Origin: Hyaloraphidium curvatum
Taxonomy: Eukaryota; Monoblepharomycota; Hyaloraphidiomycetes; Hyaloraphidiales; Hyaloraphidiaceae
Length of the DNA: 64,000 nucleotides
Assembly: GCA_025558095.1 (NCBI GenBank)
Contig: JAIVFI010000025.1
Location: 558,001-622,000 of the forward strand
Reading direction: 5' to 3'
Shown here: one piece after another, positions 38,346 to 47,188 of the stretch
Position numbering within the stretch: the first letter of the stretch is position 1
How the letters are laid out: each line of letters begins with the position of its first letter
Notes under the pieces: model-generated
The model's input: only the letters and a program-made list of their open reading frames with translations
What the model was told of the DNA's origin: nothing
Database searches by the model: none
Made by a program: the position numbers and the translations under genes

Positions 38346-39242
38346 TCACAGTTTCAGCTTTATCCGGGTAAAGTCCCGCTTCGCCTCGAGCACGACCGTC
38401 CGTCCAGCGGCAAACGGTTCCAGGAGGGCCGTCAGCACGGCCGTCGGCGCGCCCAGCGTCCGGGGATCCGTCTCGAGGGGGTCCGAGGGGGCAGATTCGG
38501 CGGCGCGGGCGAGGAGTTGCCGGAGTTCTCTGTTGTCGAGGATCAGCCCCAAGGATCACGGTCGTGCCGAGCCGTCAGCCCACCTGTGAGTCCATCCCCT
38601 CCCCGAAGGATAGTCCCTCCCCCCGCCCAGCTCCTCCCACCACACCGCCCACCTCCCCCCGTCCTCGTTCTCGTCCCAGTTGGGCAGCACGTCGTCGTTC
38701 AGCTCGCCCCCCCTGGCGACCATGTCCCCCACGCTCCGGGTCATCAGCGCGTCCCTGTGCACCGTCTCTGTCGGCACGGAGCCGTAGCATAGCACGGGGA
38801 AGGGTAGCTTCAGGTCGTTCGGGGTGACCAGCACTCGGGGGGGGGAAGGGGGTTCGCCGGGCTCTGCGGTGGTCCGCATCCCGCGCGTCACGGCGTCCCC
38901 GTGCAGCCCGGCCAGCTGGTTCCTCAGATCGGGGCGGTACGGCAGGATGCACGCGGTGCCGCCCGCCCGCAGCACGCCCATCAGCGCGACGGCCATCTCG
39001 GTCAGCCGCCACGCGTCGCCCGGGTTCCCTTCGAGGTGCGCCGACGGGACGACGATGCCGACGACGTCGCCCTTGCGGAACGGCCACCAGTTGGCGAGCA
39101 CGTCTCTCAGAGACCGCGCGAACCGCTGCGAGGCCACGCGGAGGCCGCGGTACGTGAGCTGCGCAGGGCCGGCGCGCAGGGCGATGCGGTCGTCGCGGTC
39201 CGGGTCGGGCGAGGGGGCAAACACGGCGCCGTACGCGGACAT
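38346..39242 (-). CDS. Truncated adenylate-forming (ANL/AMP-binding) protein
   Basis: Two exons, joined over a 54-nt intron at 38530-38583, encode 280 residues. The start resembles the N-terminal subdomain of acyl-CoA synthetases: R-I-A-L-R-A, L-T-Y-R-G-L, F-A-R-S-L, G-D-V-V-G-I-V-V-P-S-A, then A-V-A-L-M-G-V-L-R-A-G-G-T. The C-terminal exon ends with F-A-A-G-R-T-V-V-L-E-A-K-R-D-F, like the strand-helix that follows the P-loop region in the family. The ATP-binding loop (T-S-G-T-T-G type), the Y-G-x-T-E motif and the C-terminal lid are all missing; family members usually exceed 500 residues. It is therefore either a 5' gene fragment or a non-catalytic remnant. The 3' side runs into repeat-rich DNA. 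Confidence 0.5.
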
Positions 39243-39412
39243 CGCGTTGAGCCGTCTTCAGGGGGGGTGAGCGTGGGGGAATGAGGACGGGTTGGAGGTG
39301 GTTTCGGATCGGCTAATCGCGCGGCAGGCCGCGACGAGGGGCCGCCTCATGCCCAGCAGATGTATATGTATAATGAGGAGCTAGCAATCCCACCGTACAC
39401 TTAGAAATCCCC

Positions 39413-40111
39413 CTACGCCCCAAGAATCAGCTCCTCATCTACATTCAAACCAAATGCGACCGGCGCAGGGGCCGGAGCGTTGACAGCGGCGGCTTCGGTG
39501 CACAGCTGAAGCCAGTGTTGGAGTTGGGCCGCGACGCCAAGAGCCCAGGCCACCGCGATCCGTTCGCGGAAGCGCCGCACAAAACGAGAGTAAAGGCCAT
39601 CGAGGTCCACGGGCTGCCCATCGCGGCCGACGATCCCGGGATACTGGATGCGCCCCATCTCCGAGGAGAAGCGCGAGAAAGTGGCAGAGACAGCGCTGTA
39701 CGAATCAAAAGCAAGCACGATCAGAGGGTAGAAGTTGGCGTTGAAGACGAAACGGGAGTAGTCCTTCCTGGCGGCCTCGACCCGCCGTTCGACTGCGTGG
39801 CCCGGGACCGAGAAGACCAGGCCCGTGTGCAAATGGGCCATAGAGGTGAGGGTCTTGATCTCGAGCAACCACCGTTTCCGGGTTTCGCGGTGCGTGATGA
39901 GAACGTCGCCAAGGCGGCCAGCATCCGCAGGCGTGGGCGGGGTGACAGTCTCGTAGCCATGCACAAGGAGGTTTGGCGGCATGGGGTGCACGCGGAGGAG
40001 CGGGATGGAGCGAAGCGCCGCGCGGATGGCCGCGCAAATGTCGTCGTGACCAGGACTGAAGAGATCCCGGCCATAGCAGCCCGAGAACGCGTGCTCCCCC
40101 GTCAGCGACAT
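39413..40111 (-). CDS. PD-(D/E)xK endonuclease ORF of the retroelement
   Basis: 232 residues, starting at the ATG that overlaps the stop of the reverse transcriptase ORF. The candidate active site is G-R-L-G-D-V-L-I followed after about ten residues by L-L-E-I-K-T-L, i.e. D-x(n)-E-x-K with the flanking hydrophobic strands expected of the restriction-endonuclease-like fold. A helix with basic residues (RRVEAARKDY) follows, then a strand-rich F-Y-P-L-I-V-L-A-F. In R2-like elements such a domain cuts the DNA target and is normally part of the same polypeptide as the reverse transcriptase; here it is encoded separately. The fold assignment rests on motif spacing only. Confidence 0.6.
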   Translation of the reverse strand: MSLTGEHAFSGCYGRDLFSPGHDDICAAIRAALRSIPLLRVHPMPPNLLVHGYETVTPPTPADAGRLGDVLITHRETRKRWLLEIKTLTSMAHLHTGLVFSVPGHAVERRVEAARKDYSRFVFNANFYPLIVLAFDSYSAVSATFSRFSSEMGRIQYPGIVGRDGQPVDLDGLYSRFVRRFRERIAVAWALGVAAQLQHWLQLCTEAAAVNAPAPAPVAFGLNVDEELILGA

Positions 40112-43089
40112 GGCCGATCGCTTGCAGCCCCGCCGGCAGGGAAGGAAAGACCAGGGTAGTCGGCCTCGTGCAGGAGCGGGAGGCAAAGCCGGAAGCGTAC
40201 AAGTAAGCGGAAAAAGTTGTTGAGAATGTGGTTGGCAAGCAGCGCGGGAGAGGCAGTCAGGAAAGCCGACAGGCCGTCCTGCGCCTGGACGAGCCGCTTG
40301 CGGCGCTCCAGACCAGCGGAAGTGTCGGGTTGCAAGGCAATCAGAGCCGCGAGGCGGCGCTGGTCCTCGAGACGCGTAAGGTCGCTCTGCAGGCCGTGCC
40401 AGACCGGCTGAGCGAAGAAACTGGCGTCCGCAGGGAGCGTACGGCGGGCGGGCGCGGCGCCCACCGGTTGCCCAGCACGCGCAGCCTCGGCGTACGCTGC
40501 GGCCGTGTCATCCTCGACACGCTCAAAGGCGGGGCGGAGGGCCTCGATGACGGGAACCAGTTCCCGCACGTGCTCCACGCCCACACCCCGGGCCGAGGTT
40601 CGAAGACCAAGCATGGCGTCCAAAAAAAACGAGAAGAGCTGGGTCACACAGAGACGGAGGAGGGAGTACAGGCCCTGGAGGGAGGGGATGTCGGCCGGCA
40701 TGGCGTAGCCGAGCGCAGCGCGCTCGATTTCATCGAGAAGAGCGGCAATGGAGTCGATCTTGGCCGCGAGGAACGACTCCACATAGGCAGGGGTGCCGAC
40801 CGGGGCACCTACCACCTTGAGGCCGCACGAGCAAGCGAAGTCAGGCGAGCCCGGGGCCGACGCCGTGGCATGCACCTCGGGGTCGGCCTCGTGAGGCGGG
40901 AAGCCAGCGACGCGGATGTTGTGGGCCGCACCGGCCGCACGCACCCGCTCCAGCACGGCCGGGTTCGTCGAGAGCGAAAGCAGGTAGCTCTTGTCCGGGC
41001 GGTGGGTCATGCCGAGGGAAGCAAGGCCGTCACGCACCTCTCCCAGGACGGCCATGACCGAGTCCAGCGGCCCGACCACGGTGAGGTCGTCGAGGTACCC
41101 AAGGATGAGGCAGTCGGGGTGCCCAGAGCGGATGGGCCGCAGCATGCGGCTCATGGCGCAGGAGAAGATGGCAGACGACAGCGGGTCGCCCTGGATGTTG
41201 CCCTCGTACATGGTGATCCGGAAAAGGAGCTCCGCCGAGCGCCGGTCGCGGAAGTAGGCGTGGGAAGGGCGCGAGTAAACGAGGTTGTAGTACGGGATAA
41301 GCTGAGGCACCTGGCGGACCACCTCGCGCGCGAAGAGGCGGCGCAGCGTATTGAAGGCGTTCCTAGAGTCGACCTTCATGACGACGTGGTCGGGGAAGGC
41401 CGCCAGCCACGCGTTCACCGCGTGGGCGGTCGCCTCCGCGCCCCCGTCCACCCCGTGACCCAGGTCCTCCTGCTGTTGGAGCTTCCTCAGAAGAGCCTTG
41501 TGCCGCACGGCCAGGTACGAGCCCGCGAGCCGCGTGATGCCCTCCATAATGCCAATCGGCCGGAGCCCCCCCTCCGGCTTGAGCAGAGGGACGAGGATTT
41601 GATCCGTGAGGAGCGGCCGGAGCATGGGGGTGTCGAGTCGGCCAGTGCACACGCCGTGCACCATGGCCGCCAGCGGGCGGAGCTTCCGCCGCGTCGCGTC
41701 GTTCTCGCAGTTGTGCACGATGAAAAGTTTGGCCATGCTGAAACCCGACATGCCGGCCCCCACGCCGTCCTTCTTCCGGCGCAACCGGGCCCAGATGTCC
41801 TCCAGGAAAGCCGCGTCCGTGTAGGCAGGGCAGGGCACGGGCGCGTTGGGGGGCAGAGACAGCCGACACAGCGGCTCTCCCTCCCGCGGCCCCGGGTACA
41901 GCTCCTCCAGTTCCGCCTGCAGCGTGGGCGTGAAGCCAGCCGGAACGGCCTCCCCCGAGAGGGCCGCGGACGCAGCACCAGGAGCGCCCTTCAAGGCGGC
42001 AAGCACGATGGCCTTGAAGAGCTGGTAGTTGAGCGGCCGCAGCCCGTCCCGCCGCGCGCCCCGGTTGACCTGACGGGCGGCGAAGTAGTTCTGCTCGTAC
42101 ATGTAGTCCCCCGACATGACGTAGCCGCCAAACGCAAGGTAGGCGGTGAGAGTGCGGTGCAGGTCGGTTTCCGGTGCCGCCGGGTCCTCGTAGGCCCGTT
42201 GGAAAGACTCGCTGGCCCGGAAGGCGAGCGTGCTCCAGGTGGTGGTCCGGTAGCGGTGCTTCAGCGGCTCCGGCGGCGGCGCCCCCGCGCCCCCGCCCGG
42301 CGGCGGATCAGGCCCGGGACCCCCGGGTGGACCACCGTCGCCCGGGTCGCCCGGATCACCGCCGTGGCCGTGCCCGCCAGCCGCGGCGTTGCCGCCCGGC
42401 GCGCCGTCGCCGCCTGGGGGATCACCGCCGTCCTGGGCGGCACGCGCCGCTGCCGCCGCCGCCGCCAGCGCCGCCAGCGCCGCCCGTTGCGCCTGGCCGT
42501 CCTGCGGGGCGTCGGCCGCAACCCGGGCGGCCGCAAGGGCCGCCATCAGCGCGGGCGCGGGTGGCGAAGCACGGGGAGATGCCGACGATGCCGCCGGTGA
42601 CGCCGGTCCCTCCGCGCGTCCCGTGGCAGCCGCCCGCTCGGCACGCACGCGGTCGAGGAACTCGACGAGATCGGGTGGAAGCGAAGCTAAAGAGACGCCG
42701 AGTGGCGGGTTAGCTGCGTCCGGGTTGCACGAGGTGTGCTGTCCAGAAACACCGGCACCAGAGGCGTTTGCGGCGTAGGGACGCCGGCAACCCCCGCACC
42801 GCGCTAGCCCCATGGCACGCAACGCATCGGCAGACAGGCGCTGCATCGCCAACCAGTGCTCCGGGCTCCGTGTGACCCGAAGATGACCGTCCCGTTTGTT
42901 TTTGTTTGGAGTTGGCTGGAAGCGGCAACCATCAACCGGGCACGCATGGAGGCCGGGTTCAGCAGGCGCCTCCGCCATCGGCACATCGCCGTCGATGCAA
43001 GATTGGTGATGATGAGATAGAGCTCCGATGGTGGCAAAAGCTGCCGCGCAGCGGTGGCAGCTGTAAGGCAGGAGTGGCGTGCGGCTCAT
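40102..43089 (-). CDS. Reverse transcriptase ORF of the retroelement
   Basis: 995 residues in one open frame. The N-terminus has three candidate zinc fingers: C-H-R-C...H-H-H-Q-S-C near residue 10, C-P-V-D-G-C...H...H near 50, and C-G-G-C...H-T-S-C near 97. A long Pro/Gly/Ala-rich linker (about residues 150-280) follows. The reverse transcriptase domain (about 430-740) shows L-R-P-I-G-I-M-E-G, V-M-K-V-D-S-R-N-A-F-N (first catalytic Asp), G-N-I-Q-G-D-P-L-S-S and Y-L-D-D (catalytic pair). A helical thumb-like region and a C-terminal region with no recognised motif complete it. The large plus-strand open frame opposite it is a shadow. The ORF ends in the overlap with the nuclease ORF. Confidence 0.85.
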   Translation of the reverse strand: MSRTPLLPYSCHRCAAAFATIGALSHHHQSCIDGDVPMAEAPAEPGLHACPVDGCRFQPTPNKNKRDGHLRVTRSPEHWLAMQRLSADALRAMGLARCGGCRRPYAANASGAGVSGQHTSCNPDAANPPLGVSLASLPPDLVEFLDRVRAERAAATGRAEGPASPAASSASPRASPPAPALMAALAAARVAADAPQDGQAQRAALAALAAAAAAARAAQDGGDPPGGDGAPGGNAAAGGHGHGGDPGDPGDGGPPGGPGPDPPPGGGAGAPPPEPLKHRYRTTTWSTLAFRASESFQRAYEDPAAPETDLHRTLTAYLAFGGYVMSGDYMYEQNYFAARQVNRGARRDGLRPLNYQLFKAIVLAALKGAPGAASAALSGEAVPAGFTPTLQAELEELYPGPREGEPLCRLSLPPNAPVPCPAYTDAAFLEDIWARLRRKKDGVGAGMSGFSMAKLFIVHNCENDATRRKLRPLAAMVHGVCTGRLDTPMLRPLLTDQILVPLLKPEGGLRPIGIMEGITRLAGSYLAVRHKALLRKLQQQEDLGHGVDGGAEATAHAVNAWLAAFPDHVVMKVDSRNAFNTLRRLFAREVVRQVPQLIPYYNLVYSRPSHAYFRDRRSAELLFRITMYEGNIQGDPLSSAIFSCAMSRMLRPIRSGHPDCLILGYLDDLTVVGPLDSVMAVLGEVRDGLASLGMTHRPDKSYLLSLSTNPAVLERVRAAGAAHNIRVAGFPPHEADPEVHATASAPGSPDFACSCGLKVVGAPVGTPAYVESFLAAKIDSIAALLDEIERAALGYAMPADIPSLQGLYSLLRLCVTQLFSFFLDAMLGLRTSARGVGVEHVRELVPVIEALRPAFERVEDDTAAAYAEAARAGQPVGAAPARRTLPADASFFAQPVWHGLQSDLTRLEDQRRLAALIALQPDTSAGLERRKRLVQAQDGLSAFLTASPALLANHILNNFFRLLVRFRLCLPLLHEADYPGLSFPAGGAASDRPCR

Positions 43090-43468
43090 GGCGAATACGG
43101 TGGCGGCGGCGATGCCGGTGTCCCGCCGCCAGGATCAGCTACCGCGGACGGTGCCTTGTCCGACGAGATCTCCCAATCGTCGAGCGCATGTGTCCGCATC
43201 CAAACCTCCTGTGACTCGGTCAGGTCGCCCCCCGCCCTGTGCCAGGCCGCAAGCGCCGACCACGCGTCACCGATAGCATCACGGCCGCCGTCATCGAGGA
43301 GCTCGGAAGATGGCCCGATCTAAGCAACAGAGGGGCCAGGCATCGCAATCAGGCAAACTGGAACCATTTTCATCTATCCGCTATGACGGGACGCCACGAA
43401 CCCAACAACTGTCCCGAGTCCGACCCCCACAATACACTGCCAAGGTCGTTCGCGCACCTGACCACATG
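43090..43468. other. 5' flank of retroelement
   Basis: About 380 bp between the reverse transcriptase start and the end of the secreted protein gene. It probably contains the element's 5' UTR and the insertion boundary. No target duplication could be identified by eye. Confidence 0.4.
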
Positions 43469-45130
43469 CTAGATGGGAGGCTGATCGACCACGACGGCCA
43501 GATCTGCCTCCCCAATCACGACGTACGGGTTCGTATCCCACTTGAAAGTGTCCGAAGGGCTCGGATCCCAGTTGCGGGCGACGCCGGTGGCGGTCACATG
43601 CGCCCCGACCAGGTTCTCCTTTGCCGACAGCCCGAGCCGCGCCAGGGTCGCCGCGAACGCCGCGTCGCTCTCGAACAGGATGATGCTCTGGGTCATGTTG
43701 AGCTGCACCAGCCCGGCGGCGAGGACCGCGGCCTGTACCGTGCCCTCGACCGACACGAGCTGGTTCTCCCAGTTGGCCAGGATCGCGTCGTTGGGGTCCC
43801 CGAGCGAGGCAGCGACGGGCGGCGGCGGGCGCACGAATGCAGGCACCGAGAAGGCGGCGAACGAGTCCAGGTAGACGCGGTAGAAGAAGACGCACGAGGG
43901 GGAGCAGACGGATTGCTGGTCAACCAGACCGGCAAAGGTGATAGAATACCCGCCCAGCCCGATCTTCAGGAAGCTCGGGAGATCGAGGCCCCAGACCAGC
44001 CGCAGCTTGTTCCACGTCGATGTGTCCGGGATCACCGCATAGAGGTGCCCGTTCGCATCGGGCCATTCCATCTCGAAGACGCCGTCGGGGATGTAGTCCC
44101 TCACCGAGCCGGAAAAGCTGATCCGCTGCCCCACCCGTGACCATACCGACGACGGGTCCTGGATGTCCACAGGAACGGGGGTGGAGGTCGCCGTCGTCGC
44201 CGTGCGGCTTCTCGTGCTGCTGGTTTGCGAGCAAGAGGTGGTGACCGCGGTCGCCGTGCGGGATCTGGTGCTGCTGGTCCGCGAGAGCGAGGTCGTGGTG
44301 GCGGTGGTTGCCGTCAGCGATGCCGTCGCGCTGGTCTGCGGCTCGCGGTGCGTGAGGGGCTCCGCGGTGCTGGTTTGCGGCTTCGCGGTGCTGGTTTGCG
44401 GCTCGGCGGTGCGAGAGGCCGTGCTGCTGGCCGCTTGGGGCGGGGAGCTTGATGCAGGGGGCGGGCTTCCCGGGGCGACCGCGGTGAAGAACATGCCCGT
44501 CGGCGTCGCTCTGTACCACACTTGGTACCTCCGTCCAACGACGAATGTCCTTGCAAAGGTGACGGTCCAAACCGCGCCAGCTTTCGATCCACCCCGCCAC
44601 GCGGGTCCCGCGCGCCCGGCAGCGTCCCTGAGCGCAATGTCCGACACCGGGCGCGTGCTCGATCGAGAAAGGGCGAGCCTGAGCGTGCCATTGGCCGGCA
44701 GGTAGGCGACCGACCTGATGTGATCCGTGAAAATGTCGTTGCCCAGCGACGATGTCGGCGCGACGTTGGAGTAGCGAGGCAGCAGCGGGCTCCGCACGCT
44801 TAGCTTGAAGCGAACGGCGCTACTCTTCGCGGAAACCGTGCGGTCGTCGAAATCCGCGCCCCTGACGAACGTGTCGAGGTCCGACAGAACATAGAAACCG
44901 CTCGATCCCCGTGCCGCTCGGATGAGGTTGCGGTATGCGGCGCCGCCGGTGTTGCGGAGCGAGACGAGGCGGGTCTGGGGGTAGAATCTCGGGTTGCTGC
45001 CGCCGATGTAGAGTCCGTGGGGCTCGGCGGACGCGGCGGCGAACGCGGCGGCGAGCAAAATCAGCGGGAGCAGAAGGGTAGCCCCGGCCAGCCGCGCGGG
45101 AGCCGCTCGGGGCACCGCACAGCCCAGCAT
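43469..45130 (-). CDS. Secreted protein with Ser/Thr-rich repeats and C-terminal OB-like domain
   Basis: A single-exon gene for 553 residues, starting with a signal peptide (long Leu/Ala core to about residue 36). Residues about 40-225 form a domain of unknown type. Residues about 225-320 are a Ser/Thr/Pro linker with imperfect repeats such as TSSTRSRTAT and A-E-P-Q-T-S, likely heavily O-glycosylated. The C-terminal ~230 residues contain strands and an Asn-glycosylation motif; one stretch (L-V-S-V-E-G-T-V-Q-A, then V-G-A-H-V-T-A-T-G-V-A) looks like the strand pattern of extracellular OB-fold domains, with which it is only loosely comparable. No GPI or membrane anchor was seen at the C-terminus. 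Probably a wall or extracellular protein. Confidence 0.55.
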   Translation of the reverse strand: MLGCAVPRAAPARLAGATLLLPLILLAAAFAAASAEPHGLYIGGSNPRFYPQTRLVSLRNTGGAAYRNLIRAARGSSGFYVLSDLDTFVRGADFDDRTVSAKSSAVRFKLSVRSPLLPRYSNVAPTSSLGNDIFTDHIRSVAYLPANGTLRLALSRSSTRPVSDIALRDAAGRAGPAWRGGSKAGAVWTVTFARTFVVGRRYQVWYRATPTGMFFTAVAPGSPPPASSSPPQAASSTASRTAEPQTSTAKPQTSTAEPLTHREPQTSATASLTATTATTTSLSRTSSTRSRTATAVTTSCSQTSSTRSRTATTATSTPVPVDIQDPSSVWSRVGQRISFSGSVRDYIPDGVFEMEWPDANGHLYAVIPDTSTWNKLRLVWGLDLPSFLKIGLGGYSITFAGLVDQQSVCSPSCVFFYRVYLDSFAAFSVPAFVRPPPPVAASLGDPNDAILANWENQLVSVEGTVQAAVLAAGLVQLNMTQSIILFESDAAFAATLARLGLSAKENLVGAHVTATGVARNWDPSPSDTFKWDTNPYVVIGEADLAVVVDQPPI

Positions 45131-45802
45131 TCCCGGGAACGGTCAAGGGAGAGGTCTCTTGGGCCCCCGCGGACCGTGTCCTGCGCCCGCAGACATGGGG
45201 TTGGTGTCGTGGGAGATTCCCGCCCCGGCGTGCTGTCGTCGCCGGCCAAGTGCCGTGGGAAAATGCCGAGGATAATCGAAGGATGGTGGGAAATCCGTGG
45301 GTCCGGCAGGATTATCCGAGCGGCAGCACCCCCCGAGGCCAACCGAACGACCCATTCTTAGATTAACCGAAAAGCGCGGAAGCATGGATTTGGGCCGGAT
45401 TGGAAAGACAGCGTGGAGCTCTAGCCCGTGCGGACTTGCGGGCATCGCCGTTCAATCCCCCGAATAGATGCACGTCCCCACAGCTGGAGCGTGTGACACC
45501 CCAACGGAAGCACCAAACGGAAGAGAAATCTGCGATGTATCCTATCTTCATCTACAGCAATCAATCACCATCCATCGAGATGGCGGCATGGGCTCTTTTT
45601 CCCGGCCGGCTCGCGACCAGCCGACGTCGACGTGGCGGTCGCGGTGCTTCGAATCCGGAGATCCGACGCAAAGCGCCATCGGACGTCATGCCGCAAAGAT
45701 CATTTTCCTCTCTCAAATGGCCTGAAGTCCCCAGCGATTGCCATTCTGTCCCAAAGTCAGCGGACCCCCTCGGAGGCTTCTCATGGTGTCCCTGCGGCCC
45801 GC
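45131..45802. other. intergenic, nothing seen
   Basis: About 670 bp between two minus-strand genes. No exon, RNA gene or repeat was recognised. Confidence 0.45.
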
Positions 45803-46186
45803 CTAGCCGCACGCAGCTCCAGTCCCCGTTCCCTCCAGCAACCTCAGCAGCCCCCGCAGCGCGTTGGCCTCCTCCAGCTCGCGTGCCGCGGGGGCCTGGC
45901 CGAGGAACTCGAGCGCCCCCACGAACGCCCCCATCCGCGCGTGCACGCTCTCTCGAAGGTCGGGCCGGAGCACCGTCAGCGCGAGACCGAGCAGCGCGAA
46001 GATGGTCCCGAGATCGTTGCCGTAGTGGGCGGCGAGGATTCCGAGTGCGCGGGCGGCAGCTTCCTCGTCGTCCGGCATCTCGTTCCCTTCCGCGGACTCG
46101 TCGTCGTCCGCGGGCTCGTCCTCGTCGTCCGCGGGCTCTCCCGCGGGCAGTTCGTCCGGAAAGGGGTCGTCCGCGTGTTCCGGCAT
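45803..46186 (-). CDS. Small acidic hypothetical protein
   Basis: 127 residues from the M at 46186, chosen because an acidic segment (P-A-D-D-E-D-E-P-A-D-D-D-E) begins shortly after it. The C-terminal half is helical (ALGILAAHYGNDLGTIF and similar Leu-rich stretches) with no motif I recognise. Earlier in-frame starts extend the frame to 46321. The gene could be real, since the frame has a sensible helical pattern, but there is no family evidence. Confidence 0.35.
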   Translation of the reverse strand: MPEHADDPFPDELPAGEPADDEDEPADDDESAEGNEMPDDEEAAARALGILAAHYGNDLGTIFALLGLALTVLRPDLRESVHARMGAFVGALEFLGQAPAARELEEANALRGLLRLLEGTGTGAACG

Positions 46187-46597
46187 GGTGATGACGTGCG
46201 CTTGGAAGTTTCTGGCAGCGCGGATAAAGATGTGATGGCGGGAAGCGCGACCTTCGCGGAAACGAAGACTCGACATGACCGCGCAAAACCGGAACCCGTA
46301 CCCGGCGATCTCGCGCCGCAAAGGCCATCGGGCAGAATATCATATCGTTCGCTCACCCTTGGAGACGGATCCATAGCTGTGTCCTGGGCCGCCGGACCGG
46401 ACCGTGCGGTGCCAAATCCCGTGGGAGGAATACTTGCAGGAGCCATTTCTTGCCCAAGCCGTCCTCTTTTTGGTCCGTGCTGGCTTCTGAGCCTTACATA
46501 CAGGTGCCGTCGTCTCGCCTCCGCCGTCCTTCCTGCAAGGGTCGTCAAGCCCCATCCATCCCCGCCCGGCGGCGCAAACCACCCACCTCCCGGCCCA
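46187..46597. other. intergenic, nothing seen
   Basis: About 410 bp upstream of the small acidic ORF and downstream of the ACBP gene. Nothing recognised. Confidence 0.45.
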
Positions 46598-46905
46598 TCA
46601 CTGCTTCGCCTTGAGCTTGGCCACCAGCTCCACGTACTCCTTGGCCGCGTCCTCCTTGCTCACCCCCTTCTTCGCGTTCCACGCGTCCCACTTGGCCTTC
46701 CCCTTGAAGTCCGTGAACCCCGGCCGCGTGGTGTTGCAGTCGCCCTCGGTGGCCTGCTTGAACAGGGCGTAGAGGGCGAGCAGCTCGTCGTTGGAGAGGC
46801 CCTGCGGGTTCCGTCGGCGTGAGCGCGGCGCGCGCGGGGTGGGGGAGGGGGGCACACCGTCAGGCTCTTGGACTCCGCGGCGGCCTTTTCAAAGTCGGTC
46901 GACAT
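46598..46905 (-). CDS. Acyl-CoA-binding protein
   Basis: A cytosolic carrier of medium- and long-chain acyl-CoA esters. Two exons, joined over a 56-nt intron at 46802-46857, encode 83 residues, close to the usual 86-90. Conserved positions are present: F-E-K-A near the start, K-S-L, the helix [14 protein letters not shown] with the ligand-binding tyrosine and lysine, G-D-C-N, K-A-K-W-D-A-W, and the C-terminal E-Y-V-E-L-V. The intron falls just before the second helix, at phase 0. The start at 46905 is the only one that gives the family N-terminus. Confidence 0.9.
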
Positions 46906-47188
46906 GGCGCCGGCGTTTGTTCCTCTTCGGGACGGCGGGGAGACGTTCGACGTGTGTTCGGTCCTTCGCGCACGGGACCCTGATCGCGGACCCCACACTC
47001 TACATTCCCGGCGAACCATCCGATCGCGGACCGGACAGACGGCCTTCCCAAACTTCTTATTGGCGCAGGGTAGCCCGCACAGCATCCCTCGGACCGCGAC
47101 CCGGCTATAACCCCCGCCCTTCCTTCCCTCGACCCATTTCCTCCCCTCCCTCGGGCCCCCCCGATCCGGGGCCCCATCCGGGCCCAGA

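Larger units (their letters stand above)
39413..43089 (-). mobile_element. Non-LTR retrotransposon with two overlapping ORFs
   Basis: The element comprises the reverse transcriptase ORF (40102-43089) and the nuclease ORF (39413-40111), sharing the 10-nt ATGTCGCTGA overlap. There are no flanking direct long repeats, so it is not an LTR element. The nuclease is of PD-(D/E)xK type rather than an apurinic-type endonuclease, which places it with the R2/NeSL/Utopia-like early-branching LINEs. No poly(A) tract is visible downstream of 39413. Both ORFs are uninterrupted, suggesting recent activity. Element ends and target-site duplications could not be set by eye; it is not in rDNA. Confidence 0.7.

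Noticed and set aside
40228-42600. Plus-strand open frame of 790 codons
   Set aside because: It lies opposite the reverse transcriptase ORF, whose catalytic motifs prove the minus-strand reading.
39413-43089. Insertion of the retroelement into ribosomal DNA, as for R2
   Set aside because: Flanking sequence contains protein-coding genes and no rRNA-like sequence.
45640-45665. TTCGAATCC string suggesting a tRNA
   Set aside because: No matching T-stem, D-arm or acceptor stem around it.
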